This document shows, piece by piece, positions 1 to 5,741 of a stretch of 5,774 nt of DNA. Under the pieces are notes generated by a model. The model was not told the DNA's origin and made no database searches. It saw only the letters and a program-made list of their open reading frames with translations. Position numbers and translations under genes: made by a program. This DNA is from a bacterium. GTDB lineage: Bacteria > Bdellovibrionota > Bdellovibrionia > Bdellovibrionales > UBA1609. Position 1 is the stretch's first letter. The number at the start of each line of letters is the position of its first letter. The stretch is taken from the NCBI GenBank assembly GCA_021784635.1, contig JAJYHS010000232.1:1-5774 (forward strand), given 5' to 3'.

Positions 1-455
1 TGGCTAAGCTCGGCGCGCAGTCTGTGGATCACTGTGTACAAATCTCGAATGCCGACGTCCAAGATTTGGCACAATCGGACGCCGTGAGCGTACTGTTGCC
101 CTCCAGCGACTTTTATTTAAAGATGAAATACCCTTCGGCGCGTATGCTTATCGATGCTGGGGCTCGGGTTGCTTTGGCGACTGATTATAATCCTGGGACG
201 TCACCCACGCTCGATCTTTCGCTCATCGGCGTGCTGGCGCGACTTGAAATGCGCATGTCTCAACCCGAAGTTTTATCGGCTTGGACCTACAATGCGGCTC
301 GCGCGCTGGGTCTTCATCATCAAATCGGGGCTCTAATGTCAGATTTCAGCGCTGACTTCGTTGTTTTAAACGAAAATTGGCGCCGTTTATTTTACGAAGT
401 GGGATACCATCCCGTTAAACAGACATATTGTAAGGGCAAACCAATACGGTTCTAG
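1..455 (+). CDS. hutI: Imidazolonepropionase, C-terminal part (5'-truncated by window edge)
   Basis: Third enzyme of histidine degradation: hydrolyses 4-imidazolone-5-propanoate to N-formimino-L-glutamate in the cytosol. The reading frame is open from base 3 with no start, so the N-terminal roughly two thirds, including the first metal-binding HxH, lies outside the window; about 150 of the usual 400 or so residues are present. What is visible fits the amidohydrolase-fold HutI family: LGAQSVDH (His codon at 30-32, equivalent to the conserved SADH histidine), the strand-like VSVLLPSSDFYL, and the hallmark ATDYNPGTSPT, whose Asp codon (183-185) is the conserved metal/catalytic aspartate. The family's NAARALGL segment and the final DFVVLNENWRRLFYEVGYHPV follow, matching the small composite domain at the C-terminus. 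The stop is TAG at 453-455. No other hut gene lies downstream, so this is the last gene of any hut operon here. Identification is strong. Confidence 0.93.
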   Translation, partial: AKLGAQSVDHCVQISNADVQDLAQSDAVSVLLPSSDFYLKMKYPSARMLIDAGARVALATDYNPGTSPTLDLSLIGVLARLEMRMSQPEVLSAWTYNAARALGLHHQIGALMSDFSADFVVLNENWRRLFYEVGYHPVKQTYCKGKPIRF

Positions 456-473
456 CCCGCTAAAAGATTTTTG

Positions 474-503
474 TTGCAAACTGTGAAAAAGGTTTTCTAG
501 GCT
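474..503 (+). promoter_or_regulatory. Candidate sigma70-type promoter for the 564-1025 gene
   Basis: TTGCAA at 474-479 and TAGGCT at 498-503 are separated by 18 bases, in the only gap between hutI and the next gene. The -35 matches four of six consensus positions (TTG, final A) and the -10 three of six. It would give a leader of about 50 nucleotides. Read by eye only; no scoring was possible. Confidence 0.35.
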
Positions 504-552
504 ATGGCTGTGGGGAGACTTCATTGTTTCACGGCATCGTCGTTCAATAACT

Positions 553-557
553 AGGAG
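553..557 (+). promoter_or_regulatory. Ribosome binding site AGGAG for the 564 start
   Basis: AGGAG lies six bases upstream of the ATG at 564. This near-ideal Shine-Dalgarno placement decides the start of the unknown protein and supports it being a real gene. Confidence 0.75.
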
Positions 558-563
558 CCCAAC

Positions 564-1025
564 ATGCGACCGCAAATTTCTTTTCTTGCTCAATCACGAT
601 TTTATTCACCCGCGTTTAATGCCGCCATCTTTGATGGACCGCTTCGCATCTACTTTGCGCAGTTTCAAGAGCCTCAAGCGCTCAAAATATATTTTGTCGC
701 GCAACAGAGGCTACAAGAATTGTACGCAAAAATTCGCGAGAAATTTAGGCGCACCGGCGTGAATATTTTTGTCATGCTTTACCCCTCCGCCGAAGCATTT
801 TCGATGTCATTTAGCGACACGGTAAATTCTGAATCGGTGCGAGTGGATCGGCTCGGGGTTGATTATGTGATCGGCGTGCGTGGACCGTTGACGGACGCCG
901 ATGTGGACCGCGTTTATTCGCACATTGAATCGATCGCGCGCGTTTTGGCGGAACAATCGGATAAAATCGTCGCCGAAATTGCCGATGAAACGGAATTGGT
1001 TTCGGCGTCAGATGCTGAAATTTGA
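564..1025 (+). CDS. Hypothetical protein, 153 residues, unknown function
   Basis: I do not recognise this family. The start is well supported by AGGAG six bases upstream. The protein has no signal peptide and no transmembrane stretch, so it is probably cytosolic, and it contains no cysteine. It seems to be alpha/beta: hydrophobic strands near residues 4-9, 27-34, 40-46 and 66-73, an amphipathic basic helix around 48-64 (LQELYAKIREKFRRTG), a middle segment 91-106 (VRVDRLGVDYVIGVRG), then a C-terminal helix 110-140 that turns acidic at the end. Residues 27-35 (LRIYFAQFQ) and 40-48 (LKIYFVAQQ) resemble each other, perhaps two similar edge strands. It sits 108 bases after hutI with its own candidate promoter and converges on the thioredoxin gene, so it is probably monocistronic; nothing ties it functionally to histidine breakdown. 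Codon use and base composition look like those of its neighbours. No function is proposed. Confidence 0.8.
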   Translation: MRPQISFLAQSRFYSPAFNAAIFDGPLRIYFAQFQEPQALKIYFVAQQRLQELYAKIREKFRRTGVNIFVMLYPSAEAFSMSFSDTVNSESVRVDRLGVDYVIGVRGPLTDADVDRVYSHIESIARVLAEQSDKIVAEIADETELVSASDAEI

Positions 1026-1039
1026 TTTAATTTTAGTCA

Positions 1040-1627
1040 CTATTTTTCACTAATGAGCTCATCAAGCAACCGCTCAAACTGCGGGCGATGATAAATTGTG
1101 CTTGTGAACATCGTTACAATTCGACCTTTGCGATCAATGAGCACATGAAGGGGGAGGGCGTGAATATTGTAGGTGATTTCAAGCCTTCCACTTTTATCAA
1201 AGGCGAGCGGAATATCAGGAGCTTCTTGTTTTGCAAGCTCGGCAGCGGCAATCCGGCCCGAGGCGTGGGAGTCGACGTCAATGAGGACGACTTGGACGTC
1301 TTTTCGATGTTCAACTTGCTCCTTTTCAAGCACAGGTAACTCGATCCGGCACGGTTCGCACCACTGCGCCCAAAAAACCAAATGAACTACTTTACCGAGC
1401 CATTTTGTGGTTTTTATTTCGTGTACGTGACCATGCGGGCCAACAATGGGCAGAGGTATATCAAGAGCTTTATGTCGCATTGAAGGCGGGCTCGCGTTCG
1501 GGATGTTCGTCCTGATAACCATATGAAGCTGTGCGGTTTCTTTTTTAGAACTGTAGTATAAAAGACCGAGAATAAGAACGATGAGCAAAGTTGCTGAAAT
1601 TTTCATGATGGTGAGAACACGTTTCAT
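1040..1627 (-). CDS. TlpA-like membrane-anchored thiol-disulfide oxidoreductase (thioredoxin fold)
   Basis: A probable periplasm-facing thioredoxin-like protein that reduces or exchanges protein disulfides, as in TlpA/ResA/CcmG-type cytochrome maturation or envelope redox upkeep; the substrate is unknown. With ATG at 1627 it is 195 residues (MKRVLTIMKIS...); ATG at 1606 gives 188 (MKISATLLIV...). Numbering from the shorter start: hydrophobic N-terminal anchor 4-18, linker to about 45, then a thioredoxin domain with WCEPC (C83, C86), LIDVD strand 108-112 and the cis-proline loop ALPLH (P152) followed by VLIDRKGRIV. There is no Cys in the anchor, so it is not a lipoprotein. Neither start has a clear Shine-Dalgarno; a promoter-like pair ending at 1635 would place transcription start near 1628, which favours 1606 unless the mRNA is leaderless. 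TTG at 1663 is a longer, less likely start. No cytochrome-maturation genes are nearby. Family sure, specific role not. Confidence 0.87.
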   Translation of the reverse strand: MKRVLTIMKISATLLIVLILGLLYYSSKKETAQLHMVIRTNIPNASPPSMRHKALDIPLPIVGPHGHVHEIKTTKWLGKVVHLVFWAQWCEPCRIELPVLEKEQVEHRKDVQVVLIDVDSHASGRIAAAELAKQEAPDIPLAFDKSGRLEITYNIHALPLHVLIDRKGRIVTMFTSTIYHRPQFERLLDELISEK

Positions 1628-1634
1628 GCGCGCG

Positions 1635-1663
1635 ACTGTAGACATGCGAGGGGCGAATGTCAA
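1635..1663 (-). promoter_or_regulatory. Candidate sigma70 promoter for the TlpA-like gene
   Basis: On the minus strand TTGACA (1663-1658) is a perfect -35 box, followed after exactly 17 bases by TACAGT (1640-1635), four of six matches to the -10 consensus. Transcription would begin near 1628, just before the candidate start codons at 1627 and 1606. It lies inside the first codons of the divergent pilin-like gene, so the two genes share this DNA. Confidence 0.5.
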
Positions 1664-1859
1664 AAGCGAACGTCCGAGGCGGCTCAGTCAATCGGGTCAA
1701 ATTGCGGTGGAATATGTTCTACTTTTGCTTGTAGGGCTTGGAATTTACATTTTGATCGCGAACACTATGGTATCTCGTAATCCCAGCAATCCAGGTTTTG
1801 TCATAGATAGATGGCAAAAAATCGTGCGGGTTATAGGTCACGATATTATCGAAAAATAG
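1644..1859 (+). CDS. Small type IVb (Flp-like) prepilin-like or TadE-like membrane protein
   Basis: A 71-residue protein with the layout of a type IVb prepilin: a basic leader of 18 residues (MRGANVKSERPRRLSQSG), then a class III-type cleavage motif in which Gly18 is followed by QIAVEY, placing Glu and Tyr at mature positions +5 and +6 as in Flp pilins, then a hydrophobic helix at residues 20-40 (AVEYVLLLLVGLGIYILIA). The mature product would be about 53 residues with a short polar tail (VIDRWQKIVRVIGHDII). By analogy it would be cut by a prepilin peptidase and sit in the inner membrane or assemble in a thin fibre. No other pilus genes (ATPase, secretin, peptidase) are in the window. ATG at 1644 is chosen because longer starts (1626, GTG 1611, 1581) run into the divergent thioredoxin gene; no start has a strong ribosome binding site. 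The 3' end overlaps the convergent acyltransferase gene by 14 bases. Confidence 0.75.
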   Translation: MRGANVKSERPRRLSQSGQIAVEYVLLLLVGLGIYILIANTMVSRNPSNPGFVIDRWQKIVRVIGHDIIEK

Positions 1860-2568
1860 ATTTGCGCGCGCGCACCTCGGCGCGCAGGTGGTCTTGTACT
1901 TGGTCCTGAATATCTTCGGCGATCTCGTGCATGAGATCATTGTCGCGTGCCGATTCTACCTTGTAGGGTAGTACAATTGGCGGCAAAAATTTAATCTTCC
2001 ATTTTGCGGGGAGCGGCAGCAAGTTGAGCGGGAGGGGCAATATAGCTCCTTTTAAAACTCGCGGTAGTTTGAGCTGATCCAGGTTAATGCTCGTTTCTTC
2101 GGCACCAATGATCATAGTTGGAATAATTGGTGCGCCGGTTTGTACGGCCATACGCACAAAGCCGCGTTTAAACTCTTGGAGTTGATAGGCTCGGCTGGTC
2201 GGTTTAAAGTTGCCTTGTTCGCCTTCGGGGAAGATGATGATGATATGATTTTTCTTAAGTTCCCGAACGCCGTTCGACATCGAAGCTTGAACGAAACCGA
2301 GCCGCTTAGCCGGCACGGCCGTCGCTTTGGTCAGAAACCAAAAGCGGTGCGCGAGAACTTTCGGGAGTCGCCCCGTCGAGCGGTGAATTTCGTGCATCAA
2401 AATCATGGCATCGAGACCCGAAAAACCAGAATGGTTGGGCGCGACGATGAACGGACCCGTTCGGGGCAAATGCTCTAGCCCCTCTACTTGCACGCGAAAG
2501 TATTTCCGCATAATTTCGAGTAGAAAGCGCGGCATTTTCTGAAATACGAGTTTTTCAACGGAGTCCAT
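1846..2568 (-). CDS. PlsC-type acyltransferase of the lysophospholipid acyltransferase superfamily (MGAT-like branch)
   Basis: Transfers a fatty acyl group to a glycerol-derived or similar lipid acceptor at the inner face of the membrane; the exact acceptor cannot be read from sequence. From ATG 2568 it is 240 residues. Motif I is NHSGFSGLD (H46, D53): the catalytic His and Asp are six residues apart, as in the MGAT-like branch (NHSGxxPxD type), rather than four as in classical PlsC. Motif III is FPEGEQG (113-119), followed by a basic stretch FKRGFVRMAVQTGAPIIP (motif IV around 145-150) and GAEE, all typical of this branch. There is no clear transmembrane helix; hydrophobic segments at 108-113 and 148-155 are core strands. 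A GTG at 2613 would extend it by 15 codons into glpK; ATG 2568 is preferred. ATG 2535 is also possible. It starts one base from divergent glpK, which supplies glycerol-3-phosphate, so a lipid-synthesis role fits. Confidence 0.88.
   Translation of the reverse strand: MDSVEKLVFQKMPRFLLEIMRKYFRVQVEGLEHLPRTGPFIVAPNHSGFSGLDAMILMHEIHRSTGRLPKVLAHRFWFLTKATAVPAKRLGFVQASMSNGVRELKKNHIIIIFPEGEQGNFKPTSRAYQLQEFKRGFVRMAVQTGAPIIPTMIIGAEETSINLDQLKLPRVLKGAILPLPLNLLPLPAKWKIKFLPPIVLPYKVESARDNDLMHEIAEDIQDQVQDHLRAEVRARKSIFR
2488..2516 (+). promoter_or_regulatory. Possible promoter for glpK, inside the acyltransferase gene
   Basis: TTGCAC at 2488-2493 is followed by CATAAT at 2509-2514 (15-base spacing, short) or TAATTT at 2511-2516 (17 bases, poorer box). 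Because the acyltransferase start is one base from glpK's, any glpK promoter must lie in this coding sequence or farther away. Weak evidence. Confidence 0.22.
2560..2563 (+). promoter_or_regulatory. Ribosome binding site GGAG for glpK
   Basis: GGAG sits six bases before ATG 2570 and fixes the glycerol kinase start. It is also read, on the other strand, as early codons of the acyltransferase. Confidence 0.65.
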
Positions 2569-2569
2569 T

Positions 2570-4069
2570 ATGTCCCAATATATCCTAGCGATCGACCAAG
2601 GTACAACCGGCACGACGTCGATGTTAATCGATCACGGTGGTTTTGCGGTCGCCAAGGTGAATAAAGAGTTTCCGCAGATATTTCCAAAGCCGGGGTGGGT
2701 TGAACACGATCCCGAAGACATTTGGCAATCTGTTACTGAGACGATCGGTCTCGTTATAGCGAAAGCGGGGGTCAATCCGCATGATATTGCCGCGATCGGT
2801 ATTACCAATCAGCGCGAAACCGTAACGATATGGAGTCGTGAAACGAATCGACCGGTTCATAATGCCATTGTTTGGCAATGCCGGCGCACCACTGATTTTT
2901 GTGAAAAGCTAAAAAAGGCCGGTCAAGCTAGAAAAATCGCGAAAAAAACAGGTCTCGTTATCGATCCGTATTTTTCTGCGAGTAAAATCCGTTGGCTTCT
3001 TAAAAACGTCGATGGTGCAGAGGCGCGTGCACGACGAGGCGAGCTTGCCGCCGGCACGATCGATTCGTTTTTGGTTTGGCGTTTGTCAGGCGGCAAAAAA
3101 CACGTAACCGATGTTTCAAATGCGTCTCGCACGCAACTCATGAATATTGAAACCGGTGAATGGGACGACGAACTTTTGAAACTTTTTGGCGGCGTGCCGC
3201 GTGCGTTGCTACCTGAAATTGTGAATTCATCCGGCGAGATTGCCAAAACCAAATCGGTCCCCGGTTTACCTGACGGCATTCCGATCGCGGGAATGGCTGG
3301 AGATCAACAGGCGGCGCTTTTTGGCCAGACTTGTTTTGGCAGCGGCGACGCGAAATGCACGTTTGGAACAGGCAGTTTTTTGCTCATGAATACCGGCGCG
3401 AAACGAGTCGCGTCGAAGTCGGGCATTCTCACGACGATCGCTTGGCGCCTGCAAGGCGAAACAAAAATGACTTATGCGCTTGAGGGTGGGGCGTTTATCT
3501 GCGGAGCCGCCGTACAATGGCTTCGCGACGGATTAAAACTCATCACCCGCAGCTCGGAAATCGAAGATCTTGCGCGCCAAGTTTCGGATTCGGCTGGGGT
3601 GGATTTTGTACCGGCTCTCACGGGGCTCGGTGCTCCATATTGGGACCCCGAAGCGCGAGGAATTATTACTGGTCTTACGCGCGGTTCGACGAGCGCTCAT
3701 CTTGCGCGGGCCACTCTCGACGCCATGGCCATGCAAAACCTCGACATTTTGCGTGCGATGCAAAAAGATTTAGGTCACAAACTGCGCTCATTGCGAGTCG
3801 ATGGCGGGGCGACCGCCAATAATTTATTGATGCAGTTGCAAGCCGATTATTTGGGGCAGGCGATTGAACGGCCGCGCATGATCGAAACGACAGCCATTGG
3901 CGCCGCCTTTCTTGCTGGCCTCGGCGTTGGTTTGTGGAAGAACAAAAACGATTTAAAATCAGCATGGCATCTCGATCAGCGTTTTGAACCGAAAATGTTG
4001 AAAAAAGAGCAGGCAAAGCGAGTTGATCAATGGCACCGCGCAATTGATCGGGCGCGTGGGGCCTTGTAA
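2570..4069 (+). CDS. glpK: Glycerol kinase
   Basis: Cytosolic FGGY-family kinase that phosphorylates glycerol with ATP to sn-glycerol-3-phosphate, feeding glycolysis via G3P dehydrogenase and phospholipid synthesis. At 499 residues it is full length for the family. N-terminal domain: phosphate-binding DQGTTGTT (9-16), glycerol-contacting QRET (R82, E83) and DPYFSASK (Y134). The catalytic base is D245 in GMAGDQQAALFGQ. C-terminal ATPase domain: CTFGTGSFLLMNTG (263-276), ALEGG (303-307), TGLGAPYWDPEARG (351-364), LTRG and RVDGGATANN (409-418). GGAG six bases upstream and the family-typical N-terminus support ATG 2570. The loop before the catalytic site reads SVPGLPDGIPIAG and lacks the GGKGGTR segment that binds fructose-1,6-bisphosphate in E. 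coli GlpK; the E. coli EIIAGlc docking segment near the C-terminus is also not recognisable, so those two controls are probably absent. No glpF or glpD is adjacent. Confidence 0.97.
   Translation: MSQYILAIDQGTTGTTSMLIDHGGFAVAKVNKEFPQIFPKPGWVEHDPEDIWQSVTETIGLVIAKAGVNPHDIAAIGITNQRETVTIWSRETNRPVHNAIVWQCRRTTDFCEKLKKAGQARKIAKKTGLVIDPYFSASKIRWLLKNVDGAEARARRGELAAGTIDSFLVWRLSGGKKHVTDVSNASRTQLMNIETGEWDDELLKLFGGVPRALLPEIVNSSGEIAKTKSVPGLPDGIPIAGMAGDQQAALFGQTCFGSGDAKCTFGTGSFLLMNTGAKRVASKSGILTTIAWRLQGETKMTYALEGGAFICGAAVQWLRDGLKLITRSSEIEDLARQVSDSAGVDFVPALTGLGAPYWDPEARGIITGLTRGSTSAHLARATLDAMAMQNLDILRAMQKDLGHKLRSLRVDGGATANNLLMQLQADYLGQAIERPRMIETTAIGAAFLAGLGVGLWKNKNDLKSAWHLDQRFEPKMLKKEQAKRVDQWHRAIDRARGAL
2577..2606 (-). 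promoter_or_regulatory. Possible promoter for the acyltransferase gene, inside glpK
   Basis: On the minus strand TTGTAC (2606-2601) and TATATT (2582-2577) are 18 bases apart. The -10 matches five of six positions and the -35 three. Transcription would begin near 2570, leaving almost no leader for ATG 2568 and about 35 bases for the alternative ATG at 2535. Found by eye in coding DNA, so tentative. Confidence 0.3.
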
Positions 4070-4089
4070 CTGCTGCCGGCGCGGCCCCA
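4057..4089 (+). repeat. Inverted repeat across the glpK stop codon
   Basis: TGGGGCC (4057-4063) and GGCCCCA (4083-4089) are perfect 7-base inverted repeats with a 19-base loop that contains the glpK TAA stop (4067-4069). It could form a GC-rich hairpin at the mRNA 3' end. No T-run follows on this strand (an A-run does), so it is not a classical intrinsic terminator for glpK; a 3'-end stabilising or factor-dependent stop structure is possible. Confidence 0.35.
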
Positions 4090-4096
4090 ACTCCCC

Positions 4097-4129
4097 AAAA
4101 AAAAAAGGCCGAACGCTCGCGAAACGTCG
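4097..4129 (-). terminator. Candidate intrinsic terminator for radA
   Basis: Read on the minus strand, CGACG (4129-4125) can pair with CGTTCG (4115-4110) with one bulged T around a 9-base loop, followed by GCC and then ten T residues (4106-4097). The T-run is long and well placed, but the stem is short and imperfect, and the site is about 220 bases beyond the radA stop. Confidence 0.33.
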
Positions 4130-4149
4130 ACCCCAAAACCATAGCCAAC

Positions 4150-4168
4150 ACCGTATTGGCAATATGGT
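4150..4168. repeat. 19-base near-perfect palindrome
   Basis: ACCGTATTGGCAATATGGT is symmetric about its central G, with nine paired positions per arm of which only one (G/T) is not Watson-Crick. The core TATTG-G-CAATA is perfect. It could be an operator for a dimeric regulator or, as RNA, a tight hairpin. It overlaps another short inverted repeat (GCCAA 4144-4148, TTGGC 4156-4160). No gene starts nearby. Confidence 0.4.
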
Positions 4169-4346
4169 AACCCGAACAGATTTATGGCATAAACAATCTA
4201 TAGGTGGCTACTGTTAAACAATAAATTGTGCCGCAGGTTTTTGCTTTCGAGAAATTTTTTCGTGATTCGGCCACAATGCTCAAACATTTTCTTATATGCG
4301 GAATTAGGGCCTTATCGTGAGCTTGGCTTGAATTCGAGGTGGCGTA

Positions 4347-5741
4347 TTAATTCACTAGCTCGTCCACGTGCCGGATAAAACGTAAATTCATTTTAGTTGT
4401 GAGCGTTTTTGCGTGATTTGCTTTAATTAAGCGCTCGCAGTTTTTCGGCAGAATCACCGATTGAAAACCCAATTTTTCGGCTTCGCGCAAACGTTCGGCA
4501 GCGAAGGTGACGGCCCGCACTTCGCCGGTCAGGCCGATTTCTCCAAATAGCGCCGTATTCGCGGGGAGTGGCTTTGAACCTAACGTTGAAAGCATCGCCG
4601 CGGCAATCGCGAGGTCTGCGGCCGGTTCAGTGAGTCGTAGCCCTCCTACGACGTTGACGAATACGTCGTTACGAGAAAAATCGCGGTCGAGGTGTTTATC
4701 AAGTACGGCGGCAAGCAGGTGAACGCGGTTGACGTCGACACCGATCGCTGTCCGCCGTGGGGTCGCCATGTAAGTTGAAGAGGTGAGAGCTTGCACTTCG
4801 CACAGAAGAGGTCTCGAACCTTCGATTGCCGCAAAAACAGTTGAGCCGATTAGACTTTTACCACGTTCGGCCAAAAACATTTCGGAGGGATTTTCAACTT
4901 CGATAAGTCCTTCGCTTGCCATTTGAAAAACGCCAAGCTCATTTGTCGGGCCAAAACGATTTTTTTGCGCGCGCAAAAGCCGGTATTGATAGTTTGCATC
5001 GCCCTCAAAAGACAGAACCGTATCGACCATATGTTCGAGGGTTTTCGGGCCGGCGATTGAGCCGTCTTTTGTGATGTGTCCGACCAAAAAAACCGCAACG
5101 TTTTGACTTTTCGCCACAGCCATTAAACGGCCTGCGCATTCGCGCACTTGTGAGACTGTACCAGGCGCCGATGGAATTTCTTCCACATAAATCGTTTGAA
5201 TCGAATCGACAATCAACACGTTCGGTTTTTCTTTGTCCACCAAATTCAAAATATTAGTTAAACGGCTTTCGCTCGCAACTTTAACCTGCGCAGTGCGAAC
5301 TCCCAGGCGTTGCGCGCGCAGCGCGGTTTGCTCCACACTTTCTTCGCCCGAAACGTACAAAACACGCCGGTCTTCGCGCGCCAATTGTCCGGCCATTTGC
5401 ATAAGCAGCGTGCTTTTGCCAATTCCTGGATCGCCGCCGAGTAACACATAACTTCCGGGTACGAGTCCGCTCCCTAAAACACGGTCCAGTTCTTTCATGC
5501 CGGTTGACCATCGTCGGGAGTCTTTAATTTCAATGACGGAGTCCAGCTGCAAAGCGGCGATACGGGTGTCTGAAGTATTGCCAGCAGACGAACCAACGGA
5601 CCACGATCTCGCTCCTTTGGGAGCATTTGTGACAGTTTCTTCGACTAATGAATTCCATGCGCCGCAGTCGCGACATTGACCCTCCCACTTGGGCCGTTCG
5701 GCGCCGCAATTTTGACACACAAAAATGGACTTTGTTTTCAT
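4347..5741 (-). CDS. radA: DNA repair protein RadA (Sms)
   Basis: RecA-related ATPase and DnaB-like helicase that processes branched recombination intermediates with RecA. The 464 residues match the usual family length and all four parts are present in order: an N-terminal C4 zinc finger (C9, C12, C23, C26 in CQNCG...CRDCG); the ATPase core with Walker A GDPGIGKST (103-111, K109), SGEES (131-135) and Walker B VLIVDS (175-180, D179); the RadA signature KNRFG (260-264); and a C-terminal Lon-protease-like domain (about 285-464) with GGLRLTEPAADLAIAAA (366-382) and GEIGLTGEVRAV (400-411), a structural domain without peptidase activity in this family. An in-frame TAA two codons before ATG 5741 shows that the gene cannot begin earlier. 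There is no strong Shine-Dalgarno; the closest G-rich stretch (GGGG) is about 14 bases upstream. It appears to be the only gene of its transcript within the window. Confidence 0.97.
   Translation of the reverse strand: MKTKSIFVCQNCGAERPKWEGQCRDCGAWNSLVEETVTNAPKGARSWSVGSSAGNTSDTRIAALQLDSVIEIKDSRRWSTGMKELDRVLGSGLVPGSYVLLGGDPGIGKSTLLMQMAGQLAREDRRVLYVSGEESVEQTALRAQRLGVRTAQVKVASESRLTNILNLVDKEKPNVLIVDSIQTIYVEEIPSAPGTVSQVRECAGRLMAVAKSQNVAVFLVGHITKDGSIAGPKTLEHMVDTVLSFEGDANYQYRLLRAQKNRFGPTNELGVFQMASEGLIEVENPSEMFLAERGKSLIGSTVFAAIEGSRPLLCEVQALTSSTYMATPRRTAIGVDVNRVHLLAAVLDKHLDRDFSRNDVFVNVVGGLRLTEPAADLAIAAAMLSTLGSKPLPANTALFGEIGLTGEVRAVTFAAERLREAEKLGFQSVILPKNCERLIKANHAKTLTTKMNLRFIRHVDELVN

Larger units (their letters stand above)
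4070..4346. other. Non-coding region between convergent glpK and radA
   Basis: 277 bases without a convincing gene; the few short frames lack family resemblance and ribosome binding sites. It is downstream of both flanking genes, so terminators rather than promoters are expected. Its contents: an A10 run (4097-4106), an imperfect minus-strand hairpin beside it, a 19-base near-palindrome at 4150-4168, a small palindrome ACAATAAATTGT at 4218-4229, and an AT-rich stretch at 4236-4300. From about 4170 to 4346 the DNA is more AT-rich than the coding sequence on either side. Confidence 0.6.

Noticed and set aside
441..450. CCAATACGGT near the end of hutI is the inverse complement of part of the palindrome at 4150-4159
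   Set aside because: A 10-base match between two places in a window of this size is expected many times by chance, and the flanks do not extend it.
1026..1039. Repeated TAGTGA-like bases at the convergent junction as a terminator
   Set aside because: They are direct rather than inverted repeats and form no convincing stem.
1557..1562. TATAAA as a -10 box for the pilin-like gene
   Set aside because: No acceptable -35 lies at 16-18 bases upstream, and it is inside the thioredoxin coding sequence where AT-rich anchor codons explain it.
1581..1643. Longer N-terminus for the pilin-like protein from ATG 1581
   Set aside because: It would overlap the coding start of the divergent thioredoxin gene and put 39 residues before the prepilin cleavage glycine, longer than usual leaders; no ribosome binding site supports it.
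1657..1734. ATG at 1657 preceded by GAGGGG, a good-looking ribosome binding site
   Set aside because: It opens a frame of only 25 codons, out of frame with the pilin-like protein and with no recognisable product.
2569..2613. GTG 2613 as the acyltransferase start
   Set aside because: It would overlap glpK by 44 bases and add a stretch with no family resemblance, while ATG 2568 is available.
4023..4217. Open frame across the glpK end into the intergenic region
   Set aside because: Its first part is glpK in another frame, it has no ribosome binding site, and the protein shows no domain or sensible composition.
4230..4279. TGTGCCG...CGGCCACA as the ends of a long hairpin or small RNA
   Set aside because: The arms need a bulge, and the 34-base interior shows no consistent pairing, so it is not better than chance.
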